64,000 nucleotides of DNA from Cellvibrio japonicus Ueda107 (GTDB lineage Bacteria; Pseudomonadota; Gammaproteobacteria; Pseudomonadales; Cellvibrionaceae), in assembly GCF_000019225.1 (NCBI RefSeq), contig NC_010995.1:248001-312000 (forward strand), in the 5' to 3' direction. Positions 18,158 through 27,368 of the stretch are shown here, piece after piece. The position numbers and the translations under genes were made by a program. The notes under the pieces are model-generated. The model saw nothing but the letters and a program-made list of their open reading frames with translations. It was not told where the DNA came from and did no database searches. Each line of letters opens with the position of its first letter. The stretch's first letter is position 1.

Positions 18158-20161
18158 ATGCCAACTCGTCAACATCTTGCCAATGCAATCCGCGTCCTCT
18201 CGATGGATGCCGTACAAAAAGCCAACTCAGGCCACCCGGGCGCCCCAATGGGAATGGCGGATATCGCCGAAGTCCTGTGGAACGATTTCTTCAAGCACAA
18301 CCCGCAAAACCCCCAATGGGCCGATCGCGACCGCTTTGTACTGTCCAATGGCCACGGCTCCATGCTGATTTACTCCCTGCTGCACCTGAGTGGTTACGAT
18401 GTGTCTATCGACGACCTGCAGCAGTTCCGTCAACTCCACTCCAAAACCCCGGGTCACCCTGAGCTGGGCTATACCCCCGGCGTAGAAACCACTACCGGCC
18501 CACTGGGGCAGGGTATTGCCAACGCGGTCGGTATGGCACTGGCGGAAAAAGTGCTCGCGGCCCAATTTAACCGCGCCGGCCACGACCTGGTTGACCACTA
18601 CACCTATTGCTTCCTCGGCGATGGCTGCATGATGGAAGGTGTGTCCCACGAAGCCTGCTCCCTGGCCGGCACCCTGGGCCTGGGCAAGCTGATTGCGTTC
18701 TACGATGACAACGGTATTTCGATCGACGGCCATGTTGAAGGCTGGTTCACCGACGATACCCCAAAGCGCTTTGAAGCCTATGGTTGGCATGTGATTCGCG
18801 CTGTCGATGGACACAATCCCGCGGCCATTAAAGCGGCGATTGACGCGGCGCGCGCTGAAACTGCCAAGCCCACCCTGATCGTCACCAAAACCATCATCGG
18901 TTTCGGTTCACCCAACAAACAGGGTTCACACGACTGCCACGGCTCACCGCTCGGCCTGGAAGAAGTGGCGCTGGTGCGCAAAACCCTTAACTGGGAATAC
19001 GAGCCTTTCGTGGTGCCTGCCGATGTGTATGAAGGCTGGGATGCAAAAGCCAAAGGTGCGGCGGCAGAAAAAGCCTGGGGCGAAAAATTTGCGGCCTATA
19101 AAACGGCGCATCCCGAGTTGGCTGCCGAGTTTGAGCGCCGCGTGATTAAGGGTGAATTGCCTGCCGATTTCGCTGCAAAAGCCGAAGCCTTCATTGCTGA
19201 AACCCAAGCCAAAGGCGAAAAAATTGCCAGTCGTAAAGCCTCACAAAACACCATTGCCGCATTCGTGGAGTGGTTGCCGGAAATCCTCGGCGGCTCTGCT
19301 GACCTGGCCGGTTCCAACCTGACCCTGGTCAAGCGCTCCAAGGGCGTGGAAGCCGGTGATGCGAGCGGTAACTATGTGTACTACGGCGTGCGCGAATTCG
19401 GTATGAGCGCGATCATGAACGGTGTGTCTGCCCACGGCGGTTTCATCCCCTACGGCGCTACCTTCCTGATGTTCCAGCAGTATGCGGCCAACGCGGTGCG
19501 TATGTCGGCGCTGATGAAGCTGCGCAACGTATTCGTGTACACCCACGACTCCATCGGCCAGGGTGAAGATGGCCCGACGCACCAGCCAATCGAAGTGCTG
19601 GGCAGCCTGCGCCTGACCCCCAACCTGGAAACCTGGCGCCCCGCCGACAGTACCGAATCTGCCGTTGCCTGGAAATCGGCTGTAGAGCGCAAAGATGGCC
19701 CGGCAGCACTGGTATTCAGCCGTCAAAACCTGGAGTTCTTTGCACGTACACCCGAGCAAGTTGCCAATATTGCCAAGGGTGCCTATGTGTTGGTTGATTC
19801 CGTGGGTGAGCCGGATGCTATTTTGATCGCTACCGGTTCAGAAGTGGGTGTAACGGTAAAAGCCGCTGAAGCTTTGAAAGCCAAAGGCAAAAATGTGCGT
19901 GTGGTTTCCATGCCATCCACGTCTGTCTTTGATCAACAGGATGCAGCTTACAAAGAGTCGGTATTGCCCAGCCACGTCTCCGCGCGTGTTGCCGTAGAAA
20001 CCGCGCACGTGGATTACTGGTACAAATACGTCGGCTTCGATGGCCGTGTAGTCGGCATGACCGGTTTCGGTGAATCCGCGCCCGGCGGCAAACTGCTGGA
20101 ATACTTCGGTTTCACGGTCGACAATATCGTCAGCACTGTTGAAGAATTGCTGGAGGACTAA
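18158..20161 (+). CDS. tkt: transketolase
   Basis: A 667-residue thiamine-diphosphate enzyme of the pentose phosphate pathway. I use ATG 18158, 11 bases after AAGGAG; a TTG at 18149 is only 2 bases from it. The ThDP motif begins at GDGCMMEGVSHEA, the N-terminal region has NSGHPGAPMGMADIAEVLW, and the pyrimidine domain has HDSIGQGEDGPTHQPIE, all diagnostic for transketolase. Length matches E. coli TktA (663). The next gene is pgk, after a terminator; this glycolysis/pentose gene neighbourhood is common in gammaproteobacteria, often with epd between them, which is absent here. Confidence 0.97.
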   Translation: MPTRQHLANAIRVLSMDAVQKANSGHPGAPMGMADIAEVLWNDFFKHNPQNPQWADRDRFVLSNGHGSMLIYSLLHLSGYDVSIDDLQQFRQLHSKTPGHPELGYTPGVETTTGPLGQGIANAVGMALAEKVLAAQFNRAGHDLVDHYTYCFLGDGCMMEGVSHEACSLAGTLGLGKLIAFYDDNGISIDGHVEGWFTDDTPKRFEAYGWHVIRAVDGHNPAAIKAAIDAARAETAKPTLIVTKTIIGFGSPNKQGSHDCHGSPLGLEEVALVRKTLNWEYEPFVVPADVYEGWDAKAKGAAAEKAWGEKFAAYKTAHPELAAEFERRVIKGELPADFAAKAEAFIAETQAKGEKIASRKASQNTIAAFVEWLPEILGGSADLAGSNLTLVKRSKGVEAGDASGNYVYYGVREFGMSAIMNGVSAHGGFIPYGATFLMFQQYAANAVRMSALMKLRNVFVYTHDSIGQGEDGPTHQPIEVLGSLRLTPNLETWRPADSTESAVAWKSAVERKDGPAALVFSRQNLEFFARTPEQVANIAKGAYVLVDSVGEPDAILIATGSEVGVTVKAAEALKAKGKNVRVVSMPSTSVFDQQDAAYKESVLPSHVSARVAVETAHVDYWYKYVGFDGRVVGMTGFGESAPGGKLLEYFGFTVDNIVSTVEELLED

Positions 20162-20168
20162 GCAAGCA

Positions 20169-20200
20169 AAAACACCCGGCGCGAGTCGGGTGTTTTGTTT
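20169..20200 (+). terminator. rho-independent terminator after tkt
   Basis: Stem aaaacacccg / cgggtgtttt around a short loop, ending TTTTGTTTT. Confidence 0.85.
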
Positions 20201-20298
20201 TATCGCCCGTGTGTGTACCAGCCTGTACGCGGACTAAAGTGCAAAAAAATCACAGGTATTTAATTCAAAGGCATTAGGTTTTTATTCGGAGTAAAACC

Positions 20299-21471
20299 AT
20301 GACTGTAAAACTCATGAAAGACCAGGATCTTGCTGGCAAGCGCGTATTAATTCGCGAGGATTTGAATGTTCCGTTAGACGGCGGGCGTATCACGTCGACG
20401 GTGCGTATCGATGCTGCTATTCCCACCCTGAAGGCGGCGTTGGAAGCCGGTGCCAAGGTAGCGGTTATGTCGCACCTGGGACGTCCCGATGAGGGCGTTT
20501 ACGACGCGGCTGCCTCCCTGGCGCCCGTGGCGAAATACCTGAGCGAAAAACTGGGACGCGAGGTTCCGCTGGTGCAGGACTGGATCGATGGTTATAGCGC
20601 CGACGCTGATCTGGTACTGCTGGAAAATGTTCGCTTCAATAAAGGCGAAGGTAAAAATGACGATGCGCTGGCCCAAAAAATGGCAGCGCTGTGCGATGTG
20701 TTTGTGATGGACGCTTTCGGTACAGCCCACCGCGCCCAGGCATCTACCCACGGTGTCGCCAAATTTGCGCCTATCGCCTGCGCTGGCCCTTTATTGGCTG
20801 CCGAGCTTGATGCCCTGGGTAAAGTGCTCGACAAGCCTGCGCGTCCGCTGGTGGCGATTGTGGGTGGTTCCAAGGTATCGACCAAACTGAGCGTGCTGGA
20901 TGCGGTGTCCAAAATTGCCGATGTGCTGGTGGTGGGTGGTGGTATCTCCAATACCTTTGTGGCCTCTGCCGGTAACGAAGTGGGCAATTCGCTCTACGAA
21001 AAAGATTTGATCCCGGAAGCCCAGCGTTTGCGCGCGCAAACGGAAGTTGTGTTTGCGACTGATGTGCGCGTGACTAAAGAAGGTTTCAAAGAGTGGAGCC
21101 ACAATTCCGTGGCAGTGGCTAAAAAAGCCAGCGAAATCCAGGCCGATGAAGAAATTGTTGACTATGGTCCGGAAACCGCGGCGCGTGTTGCCGAAATTAT
21201 CAAAAACGCCAAAACCGTTCTGTGGAACGGTCCCTGCGGTGTATTTGAGTTCGATGCTTTTGCCCAGGGAACCGAAGTGGTGGCGCGTGCCATTGCTGAG
21301 AGCGAGGCGTTCTCGATTGCCGGTGGTGGCGATACCCTGGCGGCTATCGACAAGTGGAACCTGGCCGATAAAATCTCCTATGTATCTACTGGTGGCGGCG
21401 CATTCCTTGAGTTCGTGGAAGGTAAAAAATTACCCGCCGTTGCCATTTTGGAAGAGCGTGCCAAGGCGTAA
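20299..21471 (+). CDS. pgk: phosphoglycerate kinase
   Basis: A 390-residue two-domain kinase of lower glycolysis, converting 1,3-bisphosphoglycerate and ADP to 3-phosphoglycerate and ATP. Motifs: VLIREDLNVPLDGG near the start, VMSHLGRPDEG for substrate binding, LVAIVGGSKVSTKLSVLD, and SIAGGGDTLAAIDK in the nucleotide-binding C-terminal domain. Length is standard (E. coli 387). It is separated from tkt by about 140 bases including a terminator, so it has its own promoter. Confidence 0.98.
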   Translation: MTVKLMKDQDLAGKRVLIREDLNVPLDGGRITSTVRIDAAIPTLKAALEAGAKVAVMSHLGRPDEGVYDAAASLAPVAKYLSEKLGREVPLVQDWIDGYSADADLVLLENVRFNKGEGKNDDALAQKMAALCDVFVMDAFGTAHRAQASTHGVAKFAPIACAGPLLAAELDALGKVLDKPARPLVAIVGGSKVSTKLSVLDAVSKIADVLVVGGGISNTFVASAGNEVGNSLYEKDLIPEAQRLRAQTEVVFATDVRVTKEGFKEWSHNSVAVAKKASEIQADEEIVDYGPETAARVAEIIKNAKTVLWNGPCGVFEFDAFAQGTEVVARAIAESEAFSIAGGGDTLAAIDKWNLADKISYVSTGGGAFLEFVEGKKLPAVAILEERAKA

Positions 21472-21499
21472 TTTTTTCGACATCAATGGAGTGCCGGTT

Positions 21500-21529
21500 A
21501 AAAAGGCGATCTTCGGATCGCCTTTTTTA
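21500..21529 (+). terminator. rho-independent terminator after pgk
   Basis: Stem aaaaaggcgatc / gatcgcctttttt closed by a CTTCGG-type stable tetraloop, with a run of six T residues. Confidence 0.9.
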
Positions 21530-21906
21530 TTTGGCGTAGAAAATGATGTGTTGCCATTATTTTTTGTCATGCCAACCCTATGGGGTTTTTGTTGTTGAGT
21601 GATCGGCATTTGTTGTGTGTGCATTTTCCCGAAATGCAGATTAATGCCTAACATCCATTGTCTTTTAATCGCCGCGGGTGCATGTTGGGCCAGTCACATG
21701 TGCAGTGATTTGTCGTGCGCGCATGCCTGGCACCATAATCACAATAATGATATTCCGGCATGGTTTTCGTTGGTAGTTATAACGCTGATGTGTGTAAAGT
21801 TATCTGCAGAAAAGCGTTAATGATTTCAATACCTCAATACAAACGGCGGTGATGTTTTGCACTGGCAGAAGATCATCGGGTGTGGATATTTATTGAGGAA
21901 TTCAAC
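21530..21906. other. pgk to pectate lyase intergenic region
   Basis: About 380 bases without a supported gene. Small frames on both strands (for example 21599-21820) lack a ribosome site and any family pattern. The pectate lyase promoter must lie in its right part; no clear operator was recognised. Confidence 0.4.
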
Positions 21907-23052
21907 ATGCGAATCTTTTCCTTTATGGCCGGTGTTGCCTTGGTAGCCTGCGCCGGCTCAGTGTTTGCTGCCAATCGGCCATCCGGTTTTGTGACTATTT
22001 GTACCGAAAATAAAACCTGTTCTGTTGCGCCTAATACAACGGTGGCTTTCGGGCGTGCCGATCAATTCCGCTACCAGGTTTTGTCGGGTAGCTTTGTGTG
22101 CTCCGAAGCGGTGTTTGGTCCGCGTATTCCCGGTGGGGTCAATGAATGCTCTATCCCTCGCGCGGGAAATAGCTCGGCACAATCCAGTTCTGTTGCTTCC
22201 AGTGTAGCAAGCAGCCTCTCCAGCAGTTCGCGCAGCTCGTCGTCCAGTTCGGTGCGCAGCTCCAGCTCCCTGGCCAGTAGCGCCAGCTCGGTACCGGTTA
22301 GCCAGTATTTCCCCGGCTGTGAAAAACCTGAGCCCAGCGAAACGGTGCAGTTAAGCGCAACCCGCGTTGTTGCCGCCGGTGAAATCTTTGACGGACTCAA
22401 CAAGCGTTACAACCTGTCCGGCGGTAGCCAAAGCGAAGGGCAGCCACCGGTATTCCGTGTCGAAAACGGCGGTGTGGTGCGCAATGTGATTATTGGCAAC
22501 CTGGCCGCTGACGGTATCCATTGCCTGGGTAACTGCACCCTGGAGCGGGTCTGGTGGGAGGATATTGGTGAGGATGCCGCTACGGCCATGGGGCCGGTGG
22601 GCACCATTATGAATGTTACCTGTGGTGCGGCCTTTAACGGGTCCGATAAAACCTTCCAATTCAATGGTCGCGGCGAATTGCATATCAGCAAATTCTATGT
22701 GGAGAAATCCGGCAAACTGGCGCGCACCTGCGGCGACTGCACCAACAACGGCGGCCCGCGCAAGCTGGTGATTAATGAGGTGATTACCCGCGATGTCAGC
22801 ACCATTGTGGGAATCAACTCCAACTTCGGCGATGTGGCGGTAATCCGCAACCTGACCCTTAATAACAGCAGCAATGCCAAAACCAAGATTTGCCAGGTCT
22901 ACAAAGGCGTGGTGAAAGGCCAGGGCAGTACCTCGGCCCTGGGGGTGGAGTTTGATACGGCCAACTGCCATGTCAGTCAGAGCGATGTCACCCTGCTGGG
23001 TATCAGCCGTATGAATACCGAGGCGTGTACAGGCTCCTGCCCGATTCCCTAA
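21907..23052 (+). CDS. secreted pectate lyase, PL3 family, with N-terminal accessory domain and Ser-rich linker
   Basis: I start at ATG 21907 (MRIFSFMAGVALVACAG), behind GAGGAATTC; a frame extension upstream to 21880 has no support. The 381-residue precursor has a signal peptide cut near residue 22. A short accessory domain of about 60 residues with paired cysteines follows, then a poly-serine linker (about 88-125), then a PL3 catalytic domain (about 130-381). The PL3 parallel beta-helix is recognisable in GVVRNVIIGNLAADGIHCLGNCTLERVWWEDIGEDAATA and in KTFQFNGRGELHISKFYVEKSGKLARTCGDC. PL3 enzymes cleave polygalacturonate by beta-elimination with calcium. The gene lies alone beside the laminarin locus. 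Confidence 0.88.
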   Translation: MRIFSFMAGVALVACAGSVFAANRPSGFVTICTENKTCSVAPNTTVAFGRADQFRYQVLSGSFVCSEAVFGPRIPGGVNECSIPRAGNSSAQSSSVASSVASSLSSSSRSSSSSSVRSSSSLASSASSVPVSQYFPGCEKPEPSETVQLSATRVVAAGEIFDGLNKRYNLSGGSQSEGQPPVFRVENGGVVRNVIIGNLAADGIHCLGNCTLERVWWEDIGEDAATAMGPVGTIMNVTCGAAFNGSDKTFQFNGRGELHISKFYVEKSGKLARTCGDCTNNGGPRKLVINEVITRDVSTIVGINSNFGDVAVIRNLTLNNSSNAKTKICQVYKGVVKGQGSTSALGVEFDTANCHVSQSDVTLLGISRMNTEACTGSCPIP

Positions 23053-23088
23053 GTTCTCCTCCAGTGCTACTAACCTGTAGTTCGCTTG

Positions 23089-23117
23089 ACCGGCCCCTTT
23101 GGGGCCGGCTTTTTTTG
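23089..23117 (+). terminator. rho-independent terminator after pectate lyase
   Basis: Stem accggcccc / ggggccggc with a TTT loop and a following run of seven T residues. Confidence 0.9.
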
Positions 23118-23257
23118 TGGTCAACCATTCCTTGGCAGCCACCCTGTGGGTTGTCGCGAGGCGACATCAACCATCGTTTCCGACAATTTTTTGTGGCCCA
23201 GGTCACGTGAATTGCCGTTCGTTATATTTCTGCATGATCCCCCTTTTTGCCAGCGAC

Positions 23258-23303
23258 AAAGTGAGACTGGCCCACCTTGTGTTTGGCTTCAATCTGGGAC
23301 GAC
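23258..23303 (+). promoter_or_regulatory. shared laminarin-locus motif, site A (before GH81)
   Basis: AAAGTGAGAC at 23258 and TGGGACGAC at 23295-23303 lie about 34 bases apart, with an inverted CCCACCTT at 23271 between them. The same elements precede the TonB receptor (27185-27229) and the GH3/GH16 unit (35196-35229). The site is about 220 bases upstream of the GH81 start codon. Confidence 0.55.
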
Positions 23304-23520
23304 CTATTCCAGCATCGGGTAGATGATGGAACCCTGGGGGCTCCCGTCTCGATAGCATCAGGCTTTGTCGCGGGGAATAAGAACAATAAAACGCAGGGTG
23401 GATGATGTCCGGTTGCGGTTGAGACCGGCATCGGTGTATCCGGGTTGTACCCATTCGTTTGCGAGATGTGCGTGAGGCCCTTCGTGAATAACCAATAACA
23501 TCTAATAATGGGTCCTTATC

Positions 23521-26500
23521 ATGAAAAAATTTAACAAACTCCTGTTGTTGCTGGGGGTGCTTGGCTTGGCACAGGCCGGGCAGGCGGCAATTATCAACTA
23601 TGGCGCCGGCAACATCAGCGATACGGTCAATACCGCGGGATGGAAGTGTGTTGTCGACTATGGCAACTGGATTTACAACGCCGGTGTGGTGAAGCCGGGG
23701 GTGAGCAGTTGTAATCCGATTGGGGCGCCAACCCCCATCTATCCGCAAAAAGTCGCTCCGGCGACAACCAAACCAACCATGACCCACCGCTGGTGGGGGT
23801 CGGTCTCCTTTATGGGGGAGATGCGTATCGGCGCGACCACCGACTCTGCCTATATCACGCCCGATCCGATCACGGCTCGTATCACCGAGCGCGGTGTGCG
23901 CCTGCTGGGGATTCCCGGCGGTTTGCGCGTTAATGGCAATGAATATACCTATCCGATTCCCGACCCGTTCAGCGAGGTGTTTGACGGTATTGCGGTGGGC
24001 AACTCGTCCTATAACAACCTGGACGCCTTCCTCAAGGATTACAGCGACGGCTCCGTGACCGTGCAATGGCGCAGCGGCAGCACCGCGGTGATGGAGGCGA
24101 CCTTCGTCCACGGCTCGCCCTATGTGTACTTCACCGCCCTGCAAGGCAACCTGGTGGTGCGCACCAAGGCGGGCGATGGTGGTGAAAAGGGCGTGTTTTA
24201 CCAAAGCGGTAACCATCTCGGCGTCTGGACCGATGTGGCGGGCAACCGCAATGCGTTCCTGATCACCGGCCACGATGCCACTACCTTTACCGGGGTCAAT
24301 ACCAACAGCATCGGCGTCAACAACGGCACCAAGCGCATGACGGTCACCTGGTTGCCGCAACTGACCGGCACGCCCTCTACGGCCATGATCAATGCCTTTG
24401 CCCAGTACGCCACCCAGCAGGTGGATCGGGTGAACATCAATTACAGTGTGAACCGCACCACCAATATGGTCACCGTCAGTCACCAGTACCAGTTCAACGG
24501 TGCCAATGTGACGACCATGACTGGCTTGCTGCCCATGCACTGGAAGAACTCCAATCAGGCTGTCACCAGCTACAAAGTGCGCTCCGCGCGCGGCGTAACC
24601 AAGTTTGCGACCACCAGCAACTTCAGTTACACCATTCCCTATGTCGGTGTGCTGCCCTATTTCCCCGAAGCCATTGGCGACTACAACAACACCCAGTTGC
24701 GCGCGCTGGTGACCGAGTTCGTCAACCAGGGCACAGCCAACTGGAATGGGGCTACCGATACCTACTGGGCCGGTAAAAACTATGGCAAGGTGGCCGAGCT
24801 GGCCGCGATTGCCCGCTCCATTGGCATGACTGCCGAAGCCAACCAGATGATCGCCTGGCTCAAGGCGGAGTTACAGGACTGGTTCCGTGCCAATACCACC
24901 GGTGCGCTGGATACCAGCAAATACTTTGTCTACGACAACAACTGGAACACCCTGCTCGGCTTTGATGAGTCCTTCGGTGCCCAGCAGCAGCTGAATGACC
25001 ACCACTTCCACTATGGCTACTTTGTGCGCGCCGCCGCCGAAATCTGCCGCGTAGATGCCAACTGGTGCAGCTCCAGCCAGTACGGCCCCATGGTCGAATT
25101 ACTGATTCGCGACTACGCCGCCGGCCGCGATGATGCCATGTTCCCCTACCTGCGCAACTTCGATCCGGCCTATGGCTTCTCCTGGGCCTCGGGCCACGCC
25201 AACTTCGTGCTGGGCAATAACAACGAATCCACCTCGGAAGCGGCCAACGCCTACGGCGCCATGGTGCTTTACGGCATGATCACCGGCAATAACGCCATTA
25301 CCGAGCGCGGTATGTACCTGCACGCCTCATCGACTGAAGCCTATTGGGAATACTGGAACAATATCGACCGCTACCGCGGCCTGGGTGGGGATTACGACAA
25401 CTTCCCCGCGGCTTACACCCGTCCCACCACCTCGATCATCTGGGGCAACGGCCATGTGTTCTCCACCTGGTTCAGCGGCGCCTATGCCCATATCCTGGGT
25501 ATCCAGGGCCTGCCGCTCAGCCCGCTGGTGCTGCATATCGGCCAGCATGCGGACTACCTGAATAACTATGTGGCCCTGGGATTGAGTGAATCCAGCAATG
25601 GCAAACCTTCGGGCCTGGTGAACGACCAGTGGCGCGATGTCTGGTGGAATATCTGGGCCATGACCAATGGCCAGGCGGCTGTGGATGACCTGCTCAGTTA
25701 CGGCTTCAACTATGTGCCGGAAGCAGGCGAAACCAAAGCCCATACCTACCACTGGGTCTATACCCTCAAGCAACTGGGCCACCTGGCGACAGGTACCGGC
25801 GCCCTGACCGCCAACCACCCGGCGGCGGTGGCCTTTAACAAGAACGGCATACTCACCTATATCGCCTACAACTTCGGCTGCTCGGCGATCAACGTGGCCT
25901 ATTCCGACGGCACCAGCATGTCGGTTCCGGCCAAGGGTTATGCCTACAAGCGCACCGGCCAGTCCACCGTTTCCAGCGGTGCCGGTTGCGGTGGCAGTTC
26001 CAGCTCATCCAGTACGAGCAGCAGCCTGCCCGGCAATGCGGTGACCCTGTTTAACCACATAGACTACGGCGGCTGGTCGGCCAGCTTCCCGGTGGGCAGC
26101 TATAACTACAACGCCTTGATCGCGGCAGGTGCGGTCAATGACCAGACCACCTCGGTACGGGTGCCCGCCGGTTACAAGGTCACCCTCTATGAGCACGGCG
26201 ACTTTACCGGCACCTCGGTGACGCTGACGGCGGATAGCAACTACCTGGGCAGCTTCAATGATAAAACCTCGTCGCTGGTAGTCAGCCTCAATACCTCCTC
26301 CAGCTCGTCATCTTCCTCCAGCAGTGTGGCCAGCGCCCCCTATGGCCACAGCATCACCGGTGGCAGCAGCGTGCGTTTCCACGCCAACAACGCGGCCTGG
26401 GCGGATATCCACTACACCGTTAACAACGGCGCCCAGCAGAACATCCGCATGACCCACAATGCCGATAACTCCAACACCTTCGATCTCACCGGCATACCGG

Positions 26501-27018
26501 CGGGAGCGACAGTGCGCTACTTCTTTACCATCGCCCAGGGCGCAGGTGCCTACGATACGGATTGGCTGCAGTTCAACTGTTGCAGCGGTGGCGGCTCCAG
26601 CACACCGGCGAGCAGCAGCTCCAGCTCGGCACCGGCGTTCAGCCTGCTGGTGCAGGCTGAAGCCTTCACCGCTATGAGCGGGGTGCAAACCGAAGCCACC
26701 ACCGATACCGGTGGCGGTCAAAACGTCAGTTACATCGATACCGGGGACTGGATGGCCTATGCCGATATCACCATTCCCGCTACCGGTAGCTATCGCATTG
26801 AGTATCGGGTCGCGAGTCCAGCGGGTGCTGCCTTGTCGGCAGACTTGAATGCCGGTGCCATCCAGCTGGGTAATGTGGCTGTTCCGGCGACAGGCGGCTG
26901 GCAAACCTGGACGACAGTGAACCATACGGTAACCCTCAATGCGGGAACCTATGCGTTCGGCATCTTTGCCCAACAGTCCGGTTGGAATATCAACTGGTTC
27001 CGCATTACGCGCCTGTAA
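23521..27018 (+). CDS. secreted GH81 endo-beta-1,3-glucanase with crystallin-like, CBM56-like and CBM6-like modules
   Basis: A 1165-residue modular enzyme with a Sec signal peptide (first about 22 residues). The GH81 domain covers about residues 25-820. The DHHFHYGYF motif (Asp493) and NNNESTSEAANAYGAM (Glu569, Glu573) are its catalytic signatures. A Ser linker leads to a beta/gamma-crystallin-like domain (about 838-922; VTLFNHIDYGGWSASFPVG, VTLYEHGDFTGTSVTL). A second Ser linker precedes a CBM56-like domain (about 938-1020), which in other proteins binds beta-1,3-glucan. A third linker precedes a CBM6/35-like domain (1040-1165; QAEAFTAMSGVQTE). It opens the laminarin locus and is predicted to act outside the cell on insoluble beta-1,3-glucan. 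Confidence 0.93.
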   Translation: MKKFNKLLLLLGVLGLAQAGQAAIINYGAGNISDTVNTAGWKCVVDYGNWIYNAGVVKPGVSSCNPIGAPTPIYPQKVAPATTKPTMTHRWWGSVSFMGEMRIGATTDSAYITPDPITARITERGVRLLGIPGGLRVNGNEYTYPIPDPFSEVFDGIAVGNSSYNNLDAFLKDYSDGSVTVQWRSGSTAVMEATFVHGSPYVYFTALQGNLVVRTKAGDGGEKGVFYQSGNHLGVWTDVAGNRNAFLITGHDATTFTGVNTNSIGVNNGTKRMTVTWLPQLTGTPSTAMINAFAQYATQQVDRVNINYSVNRTTNMVTVSHQYQFNGANVTTMTGLLPMHWKNSNQAVTSYKVRSARGVTKFATTSNFSYTIPYVGVLPYFPEAIGDYNNTQLRALVTEFVNQGTANWNGATDTYWAGKNYGKVAELAAIARSIGMTAEANQMIAWLKAELQDWFRANTTGALDTSKYFVYDNNWNTLLGFDESFGAQQQLNDHHFHYGYFVRAAAEICRVDANWCSSSQYGPMVELLIRDYAAGRDDAMFPYLRNFDPAYGFSWASGHANFVLGNNNESTSEAANAYGAMVLYGMITGNNAITERGMYLHASSTEAYWEYWNNIDRYRGLGGDYDNFPAAYTRPTTSIIWGNGHVFSTWFSGAYAHILGIQGLPLSPLVLHIGQHADYLNNYVALGLSESSNGKPSGLVNDQWRDVWWNIWAMTNGQAAVDDLLSYGFNYVPEAGETKAHTYHWVYTLKQLGHLATGTGALTANHPAAVAFNKNGILTYIAYNFGCSAINVAYSDGTSMSVPAKGYAYKRTGQSTVSSGAGCGGSSSSSSTSSSLPGNAVTLFNHIDYGGWSASFPVGSYNYNALIAAGAVNDQTTSVRVPAGYKVTLYEHGDFTGTSVTLTADSNYLGSFNDKTSSLVVSLNTSSSSSSSSSSVASAPYGHSITGGSSVRFHANNAAWADIHYTVNNGAQQNIRMTHNADNSNTFDLTGIPAGATVRYFFTIAQGAGAYDTDWLQFNCCSGGGSSTPASSSSSSAPAFSLLVQAEAFTAMSGVQTEATTDTGGGQNVSYIDTGDWMAYADITIPATGSYRIEYRVASPAGAALSADLNAGAIQLGNVAVPATGGWQTWTTVNHTVTLNAGTYAFGIFAQQSGWNINWFRITRL

Positions 27019-27037
27019 GCGCCAGTCCATCGCTGGA

Positions 27038-27070
27038 AAACACTCCCGGAAATGATTTTCGGGAGTGTTT
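27038..27070 (+). terminator. probable terminator after GH81
   Basis: An 11-bp perfect stem, aaacactcccg / cgggagtgttt, lies 20 bases after the stop. The T-tract is short. Confidence 0.6.
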
Positions 27071-27167
27071 CAGGCAAGTGCCACTTCCTGCGTGTGTAGA
27101 TTTTTCCCACCCGAGTAACAACCCAAAAAATAGATTAACTATTTGTTTTTATTGAGGATTCATATTT

Positions 27168-27229
27168 CCCACTTTGGCGGCGTGAAAGTGAGATGAATCA
27201 TGTTGAGGGGCTTTTTAAGGTGGGACGAC
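27168..27229 (+). promoter_or_regulatory. shared laminarin-locus motif, site B (before TonB receptor)
   Basis: AAAGTGAGA at 27185 and AAGGTGGGACGAC at 27217-27229 are direct repeats 32 bases apart, and an inverted CCCACTTT lies at 27168. The motif ends 139 bases before the receptor start. Confidence 0.6.
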
Positions 27230-27368
27230 ACCGGTGAGAGCAGTTGTGATGATGAAGTCGCTAGAAAAGCGGTTATGGCCTAAGGTTGCTGTTGACGAGA
27301 CCTGATCCACACCCGGGCACAACAGCGAGGCCAACAATAACACTAACAATCAATAAGTGGAGAACTCC

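Noticed and set aside
21599..21820. Small plus-strand frame between pgk and the pectate lyase
   Set aside because: No ribosome site, no signal or family pattern, and composition unlike the neighbouring genes.
23203..24540. 445-residue minus-strand frame opposite the GH81 gene
   Set aside because: It overlaps the signal peptide and N-terminal part of a clear GH81 enzyme, and its His/Gly/Arg-rich composition is typical of an antisense shadow of GC-rich codons.
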